62,568 bases of DNA from RGIG6353 sp045660745. Its GTDB lineage: Bacteria > Bacillota > Clostridia > Oscillospirales > SIG627. The notes under the pieces are model-generated. The model ran no database searches, was not told where the DNA came from, and was given only the letters and a program-made list of their open reading frames with translations. The DNA lies in contig JAZREJ010000021.1 in assembly GCA_045660745.1 (NCBI GenBank), positions 1-62,568 on the forward strand. Reading direction: 5' to 3'. A program made the translations under genes and the position numbers. Below, one piece after another: positions 14,388 through 23,018 of the stretch (position 1 is the stretch's first letter; every line of letters begins with the position of its first letter).

Positions 14388-15505
14388 TGGCAAAATTCAA
14401 ATATGCCGCAACCTGTATGTTCGGGTTGGAGAAATTTGTCGGTGAAACGGTGGACTCACTCGGATACAAGCGCCTTGAAACCATCGACGGCAGAGTATAC
14501 TTTGAAGGAGATGAAGCTGCCGCCGCGCGCTGCAACGTGAATTTCCGATGTGCCGAAAAGCTGTATATCATCGCCGGAGAGTTTGACGCGGTGACATTTG
14601 ACTCGCTTTTTGAAGCGACAAAGAACATTCCGTGGGAGAATTACATCGAAAAAAACGATGCCTTCCCTGTTGCGGGACATTCCATAAAATCCCGTCTTTT
14701 CAGCGTGACCGACTGCCAGCGAATAATCAAAAAGGCCATAGTCGAAAGACTTTTCAAAGCATACAACACCTCAACGCTTACAGAAAGTGCCGCAAAAATC
14801 CCAATTGAGTTTTTTATACTAAAGGACCGTGTGGCGCTCATGATAAACACGAGCGGTGAGAGTCTTTACAAAAGAGGCTACAGAGTAGCAACTGGAGAGG
14901 CGCCAATGCGCGAAACACTCGCATCCGCCCTTGTTCAAATAGCACGTCCCTTCCCCGATACACTTTTCTACGACCCCATGTGCGGTTCGGGAACTCTTGT
15001 AATCGAAGCGGCTATGTACTTGAAAAACATGGCACCGGGTGCAAGACGTCCTTTTGCGGGAGAAAGCTTCAAGTTCCTTCCGTCACACATATGGAAGGAA
15101 GCAAGAGACGAGGCACAAGAGAAGGTGCGCGACATACCGCTCAAAATATGGGCAAGCGACGTTGACCCCGACATGATAGAAATTGCAAAAAAGAATGCCG
15201 AAAGTGCAGGAATTTGTGACATTGATTTCTTTGTGCGTGACGTTGCGGATATCACAACGGGCGGTGAACGTGCTACAATTGTGTGCAATCCTCCCTATGG
15301 AGAACGTCTTCTTGACGTCAAGGCGGCTGAAGCACTTTACCGAACAATGGGACGCGCCTTTGAGCGAGAAGGCTTTACCAGATATTTTGTATTCACATCA
15401 AGCGAATATTTTGAAAAGCATTTCGGCAAAAAAGCCGACAATGCGAGAAAAATGTACAACGGAATGCTTCGCTGCTTCTACTACCAATACTTTAAGAAAA
15501 AATAA
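14387..15505 (+). CDS. THUMP-domain RNA methyltransferase (RlmL/YpsC-like)
   Basis: 372 residues. Residues ~1-155 form a ferredoxin-like plus THUMP RNA-binding region; the rest is a Rossmann methyltransferase with MCGSGTLVIEAAMY for SAM binding and NPPYGERL as the catalytic N-methylation motif (NPPY). This layout matches the single-domain Firmicutes YpsC/RlmL N-half proteins that modify guanine N2 in 23S rRNA. The start codon overlaps the folA stop. The exact target base is inferred only from family. Confidence 0.88.
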   Translation: MAKFKYAATCMFGLEKFVGETVDSLGYKRLETIDGRVYFEGDEAAAARCNVNFRCAEKLYIIAGEFDAVTFDSLFEATKNIPWENYIEKNDAFPVAGHSIKSRLFSVTDCQRIIKKAIVERLFKAYNTSTLTESAAKIPIEFFILKDRVALMINTSGESLYKRGYRVATGEAPMRETLASALVQIARPFPDTLFYDPMCGSGTLVIEAAMYLKNMAPGARRPFAGESFKFLPSHIWKEARDEAQEKVRDIPLKIWASDVDPDMIEIAKKNAESAGICDIDFFVRDVADITTGGERATIVCNPPYGERLLDVKAAEALYRTMGRAFEREGFTRYFVFTSSEYFEKHFGKKADNARKMYNGMLRCFYYQYFKKK

Positions 15506-15526
15506 TTTTCCAAAGAGGAATTTTTT

Positions 15527-17212
15527 ATGGATTATAAAAGACTTGCAGAATTACTTTTCCCCGACATTAAAACAACTCCCGAAGATATGGAGGCACGCTT
15601 CCCCAAGCGCGAGCTTCCCGAAGGAGCGGCTGTAACACGTTTTGCGCCCAGCCCCACGGGATTCGTTCATTTCGGAGGTCTCTTCCCTTCCACAGTCGGT
15701 GAGAGACTTGCCCACCTTTCAAAGGGTGTTTTCTTCCTCAGAATCGAGGATACCGACGCTAAGCGTGAAGTACCGGGTGCGGCAGAAGGGCTTATAAAGA
15801 CTCTTGCCCGTTACGGTGTATTGTTTGACGAGGGCGCAATACTCGACGAGAACGGAAACATCACCGACAGCGGTATTTACGGTCCCTACAAGCAGAGTGC
15901 AAGACGCGAGATATATCAGACGTTTGCAAAGGCACTTGTAGAAAAAGGTCTTGCATACCCCGTATTCACAACGGAAGAGGAGCTTGAAGAGCTACTTGAA
16001 ACAGACAAGAAGTCCGAAATTAAGAACACAGACTGGAAATCGGCAGCCGCAGAAAAGAAAGAGGCTCAGCTGAAGGCGAGAGAATTCACCATTGAAGATG
16101 TTGAGAAGAATCTTGCCGAGGGCAACCGTTTCGTGCTCAGAATCCTTTCGGACGGAGACGGCGAAAAGAAGGTAAAGGTTACAGACCTTATAAAGGGCAA
16201 CCTTGAGATTCCCGAAAACGACGAGGACTTCGTGCTTCTCAAATCCGACGGCATCCCCACCTACCACATGGCACACGCGGTTGACGATCATCTCATGGGC
16301 ACCACCCACGTAATCCGCGGTGAGGAGTGGCTCCCCAGCCTTCCAAAGCACGTACAGCTTTTCCGCTATCTCGGATGGCGCACACCGAAATTCATGCACA
16401 TCTCTCAGATAATGAAGCTGGACGATGAGGGCAACAAGAAGAAGCTTTCAAAGCGTGACATGGGCGCTAACATGGACGATTACACGAGAATGGGATACAT
16501 TCCCGAGGCAGTGTGCGAATACGTTATGACACTTCTCAACTCAAACTACGAGGAGTGGCACGCACAGAACCCTGACAAGCACTACAAGGAATTCCCGTTC
16601 AGCGTTAAGAAAATGTCGGTATCGGGTTGTCTTTTCGACTTTGACAAGCTCAACGACGTTTCAAAGAACGTAATTTCAAGACTTGACGCGAAGACCGTTA
16701 CCGAAAAGGTTACAGAATGGGCGCTTCAGTTTGACGAGCCCTTCGGAAAGGCACTTTCGGAGACTCCCGAATATGCCGAAAAGATTTTCGCAATAGGACG
16801 CGGCGGCAAGAAGCCGCGCCGTGACCTTGCAACCCTTGCTGATGCGAAGCCTTACATGGGATTTTTCTACGATGAGTTCTTTAAGATTGAGGATGAATAT
16901 CCCGAAAGCTTTTCAAAGGACGATATAAAGAAAACTCTCACCGCCTTCAACCTCACCTATGACCCAAGCGACGATATGAATGCATGGTTTGACAAGGTAA
17001 AGACGATTGCTGATTCTCTCGGATATGCATCCGACATGAAGGCATACAAGGCAGACCCGAGCGCATTCAAGGGAAGTGTTGCGGATATAAGCATGTTCAT
17101 CCGAGTTGCCGTTACAGGTAAGATGAACGCTCCCGACCTTTACACGGTAATGCAGATACTCGGCCGCGACAAGACGGTTGAACGAATTGATAAAATGATA
17201 AGCTCTCTTTGA
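15527..17212 (+). CDS. gltX: Glutamate--tRNA ligase
   Basis: 561 residues, longer than the usual ~480-500. The class I HIGH motif appears as PSPTGFVHFGG (residues 41-51), and the KMSKS motif as KKLSKRD. FFLRIEDTDAKREVPGA and GVLFDEG are typical GluRS segments. The extra length lies in a helical insertion around residues 140-180 and in the anticodon-binding C-terminal region. It charges tRNA-Glu. It is followed 14 bases later by glnS, so the charging of both Glu and Gln tRNAs is coordinated. Confidence 0.95.
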   Translation: MDYKRLAELLFPDIKTTPEDMEARFPKRELPEGAAVTRFAPSPTGFVHFGGLFPSTVGERLAHLSKGVFFLRIEDTDAKREVPGAAEGLIKTLARYGVLFDEGAILDENGNITDSGIYGPYKQSARREIYQTFAKALVEKGLAYPVFTTEEELEELLETDKKSEIKNTDWKSAAAEKKEAQLKAREFTIEDVEKNLAEGNRFVLRILSDGDGEKKVKVTDLIKGNLEIPENDEDFVLLKSDGIPTYHMAHAVDDHLMGTTHVIRGEEWLPSLPKHVQLFRYLGWRTPKFMHISQIMKLDDEGNKKKLSKRDMGANMDDYTRMGYIPEAVCEYVMTLLNSNYEEWHAQNPDKHYKEFPFSVKKMSVSGCLFDFDKLNDVSKNVISRLDAKTVTEKVTEWALQFDEPFGKALSETPEYAEKIFAIGRGGKKPRRDLATLADAKPYMGFFYDEFFKIEDEYPESFSKDDIKKTLTAFNLTYDPSDDMNAWFDKVKTIADSLGYASDMKAYKADPSAFKGSVADISMFIRVAVTGKMNAPDLYTVMQILGRDKTVERIDKMISSL

Positions 17213-17226
17213 TAAGGACGAACACT

Positions 17227-18867
17227 ATGGAAGAAAACAAGAATTTTATAGAAGAAATAATTGACACCGATATTGCCGAGGGTAAGATTGAAAAGGTACA
17301 CACACGTTTTCCTCCCGAGCCCAACGGCTATTTGCACATCGGACACTGTAAGGCGCTTGCAATCGACTTTGGTATTGCTAAAAAATACGGAGGTCTTTGC
17401 AATCTCAGAATGGATGACACCAACCCCGCAAAAGAGGATACAGAGTACGTTGATGCCATAAAAGAGGATATCCACTGGCTTGGATTTGATTGGGATGACA
17501 GATTCTTTTACGGCTCAGATTATTTTGAAAAGGATTACGAGTATGCCATTGAGCTTATAAACAAGGGACTTGCCTACGTTTGTGAGCTGTCGGCTGACGA
17601 AATGGAAAAATACAGAGGCGACCTCTCTCACCCTGCCGTATCTCCCTGGCGTGACAGACCGATTGAAGAAAGCCTTGACATTTTCAAGCGAATGAGAAAC
17701 GGAGAGTTCCCCGACGGAAAGTATACGCTTCGTGCGAAGATTGACCTTGCATCAGGCAATTTCTGGATGAGAGATCCTGTAATTTACAGAATAAAGCATA
17801 TGCATCATCACCGCCACGGCGACAAGTGGTGCATCTACCCCACCTACGATTTTGCTCATCCCATTCAGGATGCTCTTGAGGGCATCACGCATTCGCTTTG
17901 CTCTCTTGAATTTGAGATACACAGACCCCTGTATAACTGGGTAATTGAAAACGTAAGCGTTCCTCATACCCCGAGACAGATAGAGTTTGCAAGACTCAAC
18001 ATCACAAACACGGTCCTCTCGAAGAGATTTTTAAGACTTATGGTGGAAAGCGGACGAGTTGATGGCTGGGATGACCCGAGAATGCCCACTCTTTGCGGTT
18101 TGAGACGTCGCGGATTTACAGGTGCGTCTATCGTTGATTTCTGCTCCAGAGTAGGAGTTGCCAAGGCTAACAGCCTTGTCGATATACGCCTTCTTGAAGC
18201 GTGTGTGCGCGATGAGCTCAACGAAACGGCCGAGAGACGTGTTGCGGTACTCTCTCCTATCAAGGTCATTGTTGATAACTACCCCGAGGACAAGGAAGAA
18301 ATATTCCTATTGCCCAATCATCCCCAGCATCCCGAGATGGGCACAAGAGAAGTAAAATTCACCCGCGAGCTTTATATTGATGCGGACGATTTTGCACTTG
18401 ATCCACCTCCCAAGTTCTTCCGTCTCAAGCCTGACGGCGAGGTTCGTCTTATGGGCGCATACATCGTAAAATGCGGTGATATCGTATTAAATGACGACGG
18501 AACAGTCAAAGAGATACACTGTACTGCCGACCTTGAAACAGGTAACGGCAATCCCGCTGACGGACGTAAGATAAAGGGCACTATCCACTGGCTTTCCTCC
18601 GAAAATTGCTACGATGCAAACGTTGTGCTTTATGAGAATCTCCTAACCCTTGAGGATCCTTCAAAGCTTCCCGAGGATAAGGAATACACCGACTACCTTA
18701 ACCCGAATTCAAAGACTGTGAAGAAGGCAAAGATCGAAGCGTCCTTGAAATCGGCTCTTCCCGGAGACAAATTCCAGTTTGTAAGAATGGGTTACTTCTG
18801 TCTTGACACAAAGAACGAAAACACCTTCAACAGTATCGTTCCTCTCAAGGACAGCAAGGGCAAATAA
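17227..18867 (+). CDS. glnS: Glutamine--tRNA ligase
   Basis: 546 residues. HIGH motif in PPEPNGYLHIGHCKA (HIGH at 37-40); KMSKS-like VLSKRF; the GlnRS-specific MDDTNPAKED and VDGWDDPRMPTLCGLRRRG are present, and the C-terminal beta-barrel anticodon domain is complete. The ATG at 17227 follows AAGGACGAACACT. Direct GlnRS is less common in Firmicutes, many of which use GatCAB amidation of Glu-tRNA-Gln. It was probably acquired horizontally and placed behind gltX. Confidence 0.95.
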   Translation: MEENKNFIEEIIDTDIAEGKIEKVHTRFPPEPNGYLHIGHCKALAIDFGIAKKYGGLCNLRMDDTNPAKEDTEYVDAIKEDIHWLGFDWDDRFFYGSDYFEKDYEYAIELINKGLAYVCELSADEMEKYRGDLSHPAVSPWRDRPIEESLDIFKRMRNGEFPDGKYTLRAKIDLASGNFWMRDPVIYRIKHMHHHRHGDKWCIYPTYDFAHPIQDALEGITHSLCSLEFEIHRPLYNWVIENVSVPHTPRQIEFARLNITNTVLSKRFLRLMVESGRVDGWDDPRMPTLCGLRRRGFTGASIVDFCSRVGVAKANSLVDIRLLEACVRDELNETAERRVAVLSPIKVIVDNYPEDKEEIFLLPNHPQHPEMGTREVKFTRELYIDADDFALDPPPKFFRLKPDGEVRLMGAYIVKCGDIVLNDDGTVKEIHCTADLETGNGNPADGRKIKGTIHWLSSENCYDANVVLYENLLTLEDPSKLPEDKEYTDYLNPNSKTVKKAKIEASLKSALPGDKFQFVRMGYFCLDTKNENTFNSIVPLKDSKGK

Positions 18868-18870
18868 TTC

Positions 18871-18939
18871 GTTAAGCTGAAGGGAGTTGTACCCTTAGAG
18901 AAATTTTCGCCCCTGTCGTCATTACAGCCCCTTGTAATA
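18871..18939. repeat. Interspersed ~60-bp core repeat, copy B
   Basis: Shares AAATTTTCGCCCCTGTCGTC and CCCCTTGTAATA with copies at 8571 and 49508. It begins with the T-arm-like GAAGGGAGTTGTACCCTTA. It fills the gap between glnS and the terminator. Confidence 0.7.
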
Positions 18940-18941
18940 TT

Positions 18942-18970
18942 TAAGCATACGGCATTTTGCCGTATGCTTA
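18942..18970. terminator. Bidirectional terminator between glnS and the SpoVB-like gene
   Basis: 12-bp stem TAAGCATACGGC / GCCGTATGCTTA around a 5-base loop, followed on the plus strand by TTTTTT. It overlaps the stop codon of the minus-strand gene. Confidence 0.85.
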
Positions 18971-20515
18971 TTTTTTCTCGGGCTTCATAAATATCTTTGA
19001 AAGAAGCTTATAGTCATTGAGCGTGATGCAGCCTACGATGCGCATTATAAGAGCGTAAACAAGAAGAGTCAGAATTATTGCCACGCAAAGTCCGCCGCCC
19101 GTCTTCGCCACCTCTCCGTGAATAAGAAACAGTCCCTTTCTGACGGTAAAAAGAGCTGTCACAACGCTTATTGCGGGAAGTATAAACCAATTCATTATTC
19201 GGATTCTGACGTGAGTCGTATTGACAAGACTCACCGCTGACATAATGCAATTTATCACCTCTCCGAACCAGACAACGAAAATGTATCCGCCAATGCCGAA
19301 TTTCGGAACGAGCACCCATACAAGAACAACGCTCATAACCGAGTCTATCACGTTAAACCCTACAACCGAAAGCTGCTTATCAAGCCCCTTGAGCACCGCA
19401 TCCGCAACGTGGTCAAAAAACATTACGATAACAAGAGGCGCCAAGGGCTTAAGGTAGAGACCGACGTCTCGACTTTCGTAAAGTATCAATCCGAGCTCGT
19501 CGGAAAATCCGAGCATAACTCCCGCAACACCTACCGAAAAGAAGCAGGTAAGCTGCATTACCTTGTTTGTAAGCCTTTTTATCCCCCTGTTATCCCCTAC
19601 CGCACGGTATGCGGCAAATTCGGGCACGATAAGGTCGGAGGACGTATATAAAAATGCTGACGGGAAAAACAGTATGGGAAACACCATACCCGAAATAATA
19701 CCGTAAAGTCCGAGCGCGCGAGAGGAGCCTACTCCGTAACGGCGAAGCCCTGACGGTATCATCATATGCTCAAGAGTGAGAAGGCCCGAGCGTATGTAGG
19801 AGCTGAGCGCTACGGGGACAGCGATTCGCGCTACTCTTTTACCTATCCGAGTCTTTTTGAACTCTCCTCTGTCAAGTGCTTTTTTATCGCGGTTATAAAA
19901 AACGTAGGAAAGAACAAACGATACTATTTCTGCAATAACGCCTCCGAAAATTACCGAAAGGCATCCGTATTCCAGATTTTCTCCGTTAAAATCCTTTAAA
20001 AGAAGCATGGTCGCAGCCACTCTTACACACTGCTCTATAACCATTGTAAAAGCGGGCTTTGCAAGGCTTCTCACACCTGTGAAATAGGCGTTTATGACCG
20101 ATGACATTACAAGAAACGGAAGGCTCACCGACAGCACTCTTATAGAGGCGATACAGCGCGCATCCGAGAGAAAGACATTTCCGAGAAAGTCTGAACAGGT
20201 ATAGAAAAAAACAGAGGTTACAAAGCCGAGACAAAATGAATACAGAATACATTTTTCCGAAGCACGCAATGCCTCGCGGGTATTTTTCTTTTCTATCTCC
20301 TCGGCAATTATTCGAGTCGCCGCAAAGCTCACTCCGCTTGAGGCAAACGTTATACCAAGCTTATATACAGAGCTTGTGAGAGAATAAATTCCCATTCCCT
20401 CTTCCCCAAGCACCCGTGCAAGCCATACCGAAAAATATACTCCCACTATCCTCAATGCCACCGCAACAAAGCTCATTATAGACGCATTGACAAAGAACGT
20501 TTTGATTTTTCCCAT
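18968..20515 (-). CDS. SpoVB-like MOP-superfamily flippase
   Basis: 515 residues with about 14 hydrophobic segments. The N-terminus MGKIKTFFVNASIMSFVAVALRIVGVYF and the segments GEEGMGIYSLTSSVYKL and GVSFAATRIIAEE match stage V sporulation protein B / polysaccharide transporter proteins (MATE-like Polysacc_synt). Such proteins flip undecaprenyl-linked precursors; SpoVB supports spore cortex synthesis. ATG follows AGGAGGACAG. A SpoVM-like microprotein elsewhere in the window supports a sporulating host. It could instead be a vegetative lipid II or polysaccharide flippase. Confidence 0.82.
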   Translation of the reverse strand: MGKIKTFFVNASIMSFVAVALRIVGVYFSVWLARVLGEEGMGIYSLTSSVYKLGITFASSGVSFAATRIIAEEIEKKNTREALRASEKCILYSFCLGFVTSVFFYTCSDFLGNVFLSDARCIASIRVLSVSLPFLVMSSVINAYFTGVRSLAKPAFTMVIEQCVRVAATMLLLKDFNGENLEYGCLSVIFGGVIAEIVSFVLSYVFYNRDKKALDRGEFKKTRIGKRVARIAVPVALSSYIRSGLLTLEHMMIPSGLRRYGVGSSRALGLYGIISGMVFPILFFPSAFLYTSSDLIVPEFAAYRAVGDNRGIKRLTNKVMQLTCFFSVGVAGVMLGFSDELGLILYESRDVGLYLKPLAPLVIVMFFDHVADAVLKGLDKQLSVVGFNVIDSVMSVVLVWVLVPKFGIGGYIFVVWFGEVINCIMSAVSLVNTTHVRIRIMNWFILPAISVVTALFTVRKGLFLIHGEVAKTGGGLCVAIILTLLVYALIMRIVGCITLNDYKLLSKIFMKPEKK

Positions 20516-20571
20516 TTCTGTCCTCCTATACCATACAAAATTTTATGATACGGAAGGAATATATATGACAA

Positions 20572-20595
20572 TCCCCCGAAGATTACTTCGGGGGA
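20572..20595 (-). terminator. Hairpin after nnrD
   Basis: Stem TCCCCCGAAG / CTTCGGGGGA with loop ATTA, just past the nnrD stop on the minus strand. The T tract is weak. Confidence 0.6.
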
Positions 20596-20602
20596 TAAGT
20601 TT

Positions 20603-21439
20603 TCAATATTCTTTTAACACTTCGGAAATCGACGCCAAAACGTCTCTTGCGATAACGCTGCGCACTCCGAGTCTTTTACCCGCAACAGCACCTGCTCTGC
20701 CGTGAAGATACGTTGCGGTTACACTTGCCGCGCTCGGCTCGATTTTCTGCGCCGCAAGGGAGGCTATCATTCCCGCAAGGATATCACCCGTACCGCCCGT
20801 TGATAAAGAGGAATCGCCGGAGGAAGATAAATACTCCTCGTTGTCATCGGTAAGGATAAAAGCCTTACAGTCTTTTGCCACAACAGTTATATCAAGATGC
20901 GAAAAGCTCTTTTTCAACACTGCGAAGGTGTCTTCTTTTATCTTTTCAACACTGTCGCCTGTAAGCCTTGAAAGCTCCGCTATGTGGGGCGTTAAGACCG
21001 CTTTTGACGGCACGTGAGACAAAAGTGTCTTGTGTTGCGCTATAATATTAAGAGCGTCAGCATCAATTACAATCGGAAGAGGTGATGATATTACCTTTTT
21101 GAGTATCTTTTTCTGCCACTCTCCCGTACCCAAACCTACTCCCACTACAACAGCATCCGCCCAGCCAAGTGCGGCATCTAACACGGGAGTATCTGTCCCC
21201 TCCTCCCAAAACGAAAGCACAGCTTCGGGCAAAAGAGTTTGAAGCGGGATTCTGTTTTCGGGATGGGTATATATCTTCACAAGACCGCACCCCATACGGT
21301 ATGCCGCCTCAGCCGCAAAAAAAGTGGCACCGCACATTCCGACGTCTCCGCCTACAACGAGAACGCGCCCCGCATCCCCCTTGTTAGTTACGTTATTACG
21401 ACTCGGAAGGTGTATAAATTCATCGTTTACCTTTATCAT
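20603..21439 (-). CDS. nnrD: ADP/ATP-dependent NAD(P)H-hydrate dehydratase
   Basis: 278 residues of ribokinase-like fold. Conserved features: KGDAGRVLVVGGDVGMCGATFFAAEAA near the N-terminus, PIVIDADALN, AVLTPHIAELSRL and the nucleotide/catalytic loop STGGTGDILAG. It repairs hydrated NADH and NADPH. The epimerase domain NnrE, often fused, is absent. ATG follows GAGGTAAT. It lies last in a mnmM-dagK-nnrD operon. Confidence 0.93.
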   Translation of the reverse strand: MIKVNDEFIHLPSRNNVTNKGDAGRVLVVGGDVGMCGATFFAAEAAYRMGCGLVKIYTHPENRIPLQTLLPEAVLSFWEEGTDTPVLDAALGWADAVVVGVGLGTGEWQKKILKKVISSPLPIVIDADALNIIAQHKTLLSHVPSKAVLTPHIAELSRLTGDSVEKIKEDTFAVLKKSFSHLDITVVAKDCKAFILTDDNEEYLSSSGDSSLSTGGTGDILAGMIASLAAQKIEPSAASVTATYLHGRAGAVAGKRLGVRSVIARDVLASISEVLKEY

Positions 21440-21445
21440 ATTACC

Positions 21446-22330
21446 TCACAGAACAAGTGAAATTGCATGCTTTACGTTTGTTATTTCAAGCTCTCCGCAA
21501 CTCACGGCATGCTCACCGTCAAGTGACCAGTCAAGCTCGCTTTCGGTGGTTATCTTAACCTTGTCTGTATGTAAAAATACAATGTTTTCGTTTGTGTTAT
21601 CCCCCTTCTTCAGTGATGACACAATACTTTTGTAATTTATGAGATGAGGTGGCTTGCGCACAAGCACCAGCTCGAAAAGTCCGTCCGACAGGTCAACAAC
21701 ACGGTCCTCAAGCTTTATAATCCCCGCTATCGACCTTGAGTTGCAAACGGCACCGAAAATAAATTCGTCCTCAATAACCTCTCCGTTTGCTTCCACCTTT
21801 ATTTTAATAGGCTTGATGTCCTTTATTTCCTTCGCCCCTTCAAAAATATATGCAGAATGTCCGAAGTGATTTTTCATCTTCTGACTTGCGCTGTAGGAGG
21901 ATGCCGTAAACGCACCGAAGGAAGCGATATAAGAAAAATATATATCTGCGAATTTTCCCACGTCTATTGAAGCCGCATTTCCGTGTATTATTTTATCTGC
22001 CGCAGAAAGGTGCTTTGAGGGAATGCCGAGGGTATTTGCAAAATCGTTTGTGGTACCTGCGGGAATATATCCGACGGGCACCGAAAGTCCCGACTGCAGA
22101 ACACCTGAAATTACCTCGTTGTACGTGCCGTCACCGCCTCCGCAGATTATAATATCATATCCCGCCCCGTCCGATATAACTTTAGACGTTGCATCCTTAC
22201 GGCATTTTGTAAAATAGATATCGGCAGAATATCCTCCATCGTAAAGGAGTGCGTCTATCTCACCTATGCTTTTCAAAAGCTTCTTTTTGCCGGAACACGG
22301 GTTAACTATAAAAAGCGCTCTTTTCATCAT
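21446..22330 (-). CDS. Diacylglycerol kinase-like lipid kinase
   Basis: 294 residues. The DAGK catalytic domain begins RALFIVNPCSGKKK and holds the nucleotide loop CGGGDGTYNEV and PAGTTNDFANTLGIP; the C-terminal half is the beta-sandwich of the YegS/BmrU/DagK group (LFELVLVRKPP). It likely phosphorylates diacylglycerol or a related lipid at the membrane. Two adjacent ATGs follow the previous stop immediately; the second lies at a better distance from AAAGGA. Substrate is inferred. Confidence 0.88.
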   Translation of the reverse strand: MMKRALFIVNPCSGKKKLLKSIGEIDALLYDGGYSADIYFTKCRKDATSKVISDGAGYDIIICGGGDGTYNEVISGVLQSGLSVPVGYIPAGTTNDFANTLGIPSKHLSAADKIIHGNAASIDVGKFADIYFSYIASFGAFTASSYSASQKMKNHFGHSAYIFEGAKEIKDIKPIKIKVEANGEVIEDEFIFGAVCNSRSIAGIIKLEDRVVDLSDGLFELVLVRKPPHLINYKSIVSSLKKGDNTNENIVFLHTDKVKITTESELDWSLDGEHAVSCGELEITNVKHAISLVL

Positions 22331-22882
22331 TTATCCTTTCATGCTTCTCTCTATTGCTATTATAAACGGAGAGCTTGGGGAATTGAGCATTTTGCATTGC
22401 AGTATGGAATATACCCTACGGTCAACTGTCGAGAGCATTTCGACAAGTGCGTTTCCCTCTCTTGTGCCCTCGTCATGTCCCGGATAGACCGAAACCGTGA
22501 GAACCCCGCCGGGAGCGAGCAGCTCGAGTGCGCTTGACACAGCCTTTAGGGTAGAGTCGGTCATGGTATGAATACTCTTATCTCCACCGGGAAGATAACC
22601 GAGATTGAACATTGCGGCATTTACAAAGGAGTTAACGTACTTTTTGACCTCGGAATGCGAATCGTGAATGAGAGTGACGTTTGTGACCCCGTTTTCCGAA
22701 AGGCGTGCACGGGTGGAATCCACCGCTGACTGCTGTATATCAAAGGCGTATACTCTGCCTTCGGGCACAAGCCCCGACAAGAACAGCGTGTCATATCCGT
22801 TCCCCATGGTGTAATCAACCGCTATTCCGTCAAGCGGAACCTTATCTTTAAAAAAGTACTTTGCAACGTCCGACAGTGTCAA
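22331..22882 (-). CDS. mnmM: MnmM/YtqB-type tRNA methyltransferase
   Basis: 183 residues, Rossmann-fold SAM methyltransferase of the rRNA_methylase family (PF06962). SAM site region DYTMGNGYDTLFLSG; family signatures FNLGYLPGGDKSIHT and GGVLTVSVYPGHDEGTREG. B. subtilis YtqB (MnmM) adds the methyl group in mnm5s2U34 of tRNA. The start is TTG at 22882 with GGAGGG six bases upstream. First gene of the operon. It is called from the family signature and not from proven activity. Confidence 0.85.
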   Translation of the reverse strand: MTLSDVAKYFFKDKVPLDGIAVDYTMGNGYDTLFLSGLVPEGRVYAFDIQQSAVDSTRARLSENGVTNVTLIHDSHSEVKKYVNSFVNAAMFNLGYLPGGDKSIHTMTDSTLKAVSSALELLAPGGVLTVSVYPGHDEGTREGNALVEMLSTVDRRVYSILQCKMLNSPSSPFIIAIERSMKG

Positions 22883-22958
22883 AAGTATCCCTCCGATTTT
22901 TGAGTATATCTTATTTTAACTATATATTGCAAAAAAGTCAAGAATATCTGCATATTTC

Positions 22959-22988
22959 TTGACAATCATATATTTTTTATGCTAAAAT
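22959..22988 (+). promoter_or_regulatory. Promoter of the first rubredoxin-like metallophosphoesterase
   Basis: TTGACA (22959-22964), 18 bases, TAAAAT (22983-22988), 30 bases before the TTG start. Confidence 0.8.
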
Positions 22989-23018
22989 TAGGTAAAAATA
23001 CAGATTGAAGGTGATAAC

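Noticed and set aside
15505..15526. T-box riboswitch before gltX (and before argS at 60456-60464)
   Set aside because: The gaps are only about 20 and 10 bases; there is no room for a T-box leader.
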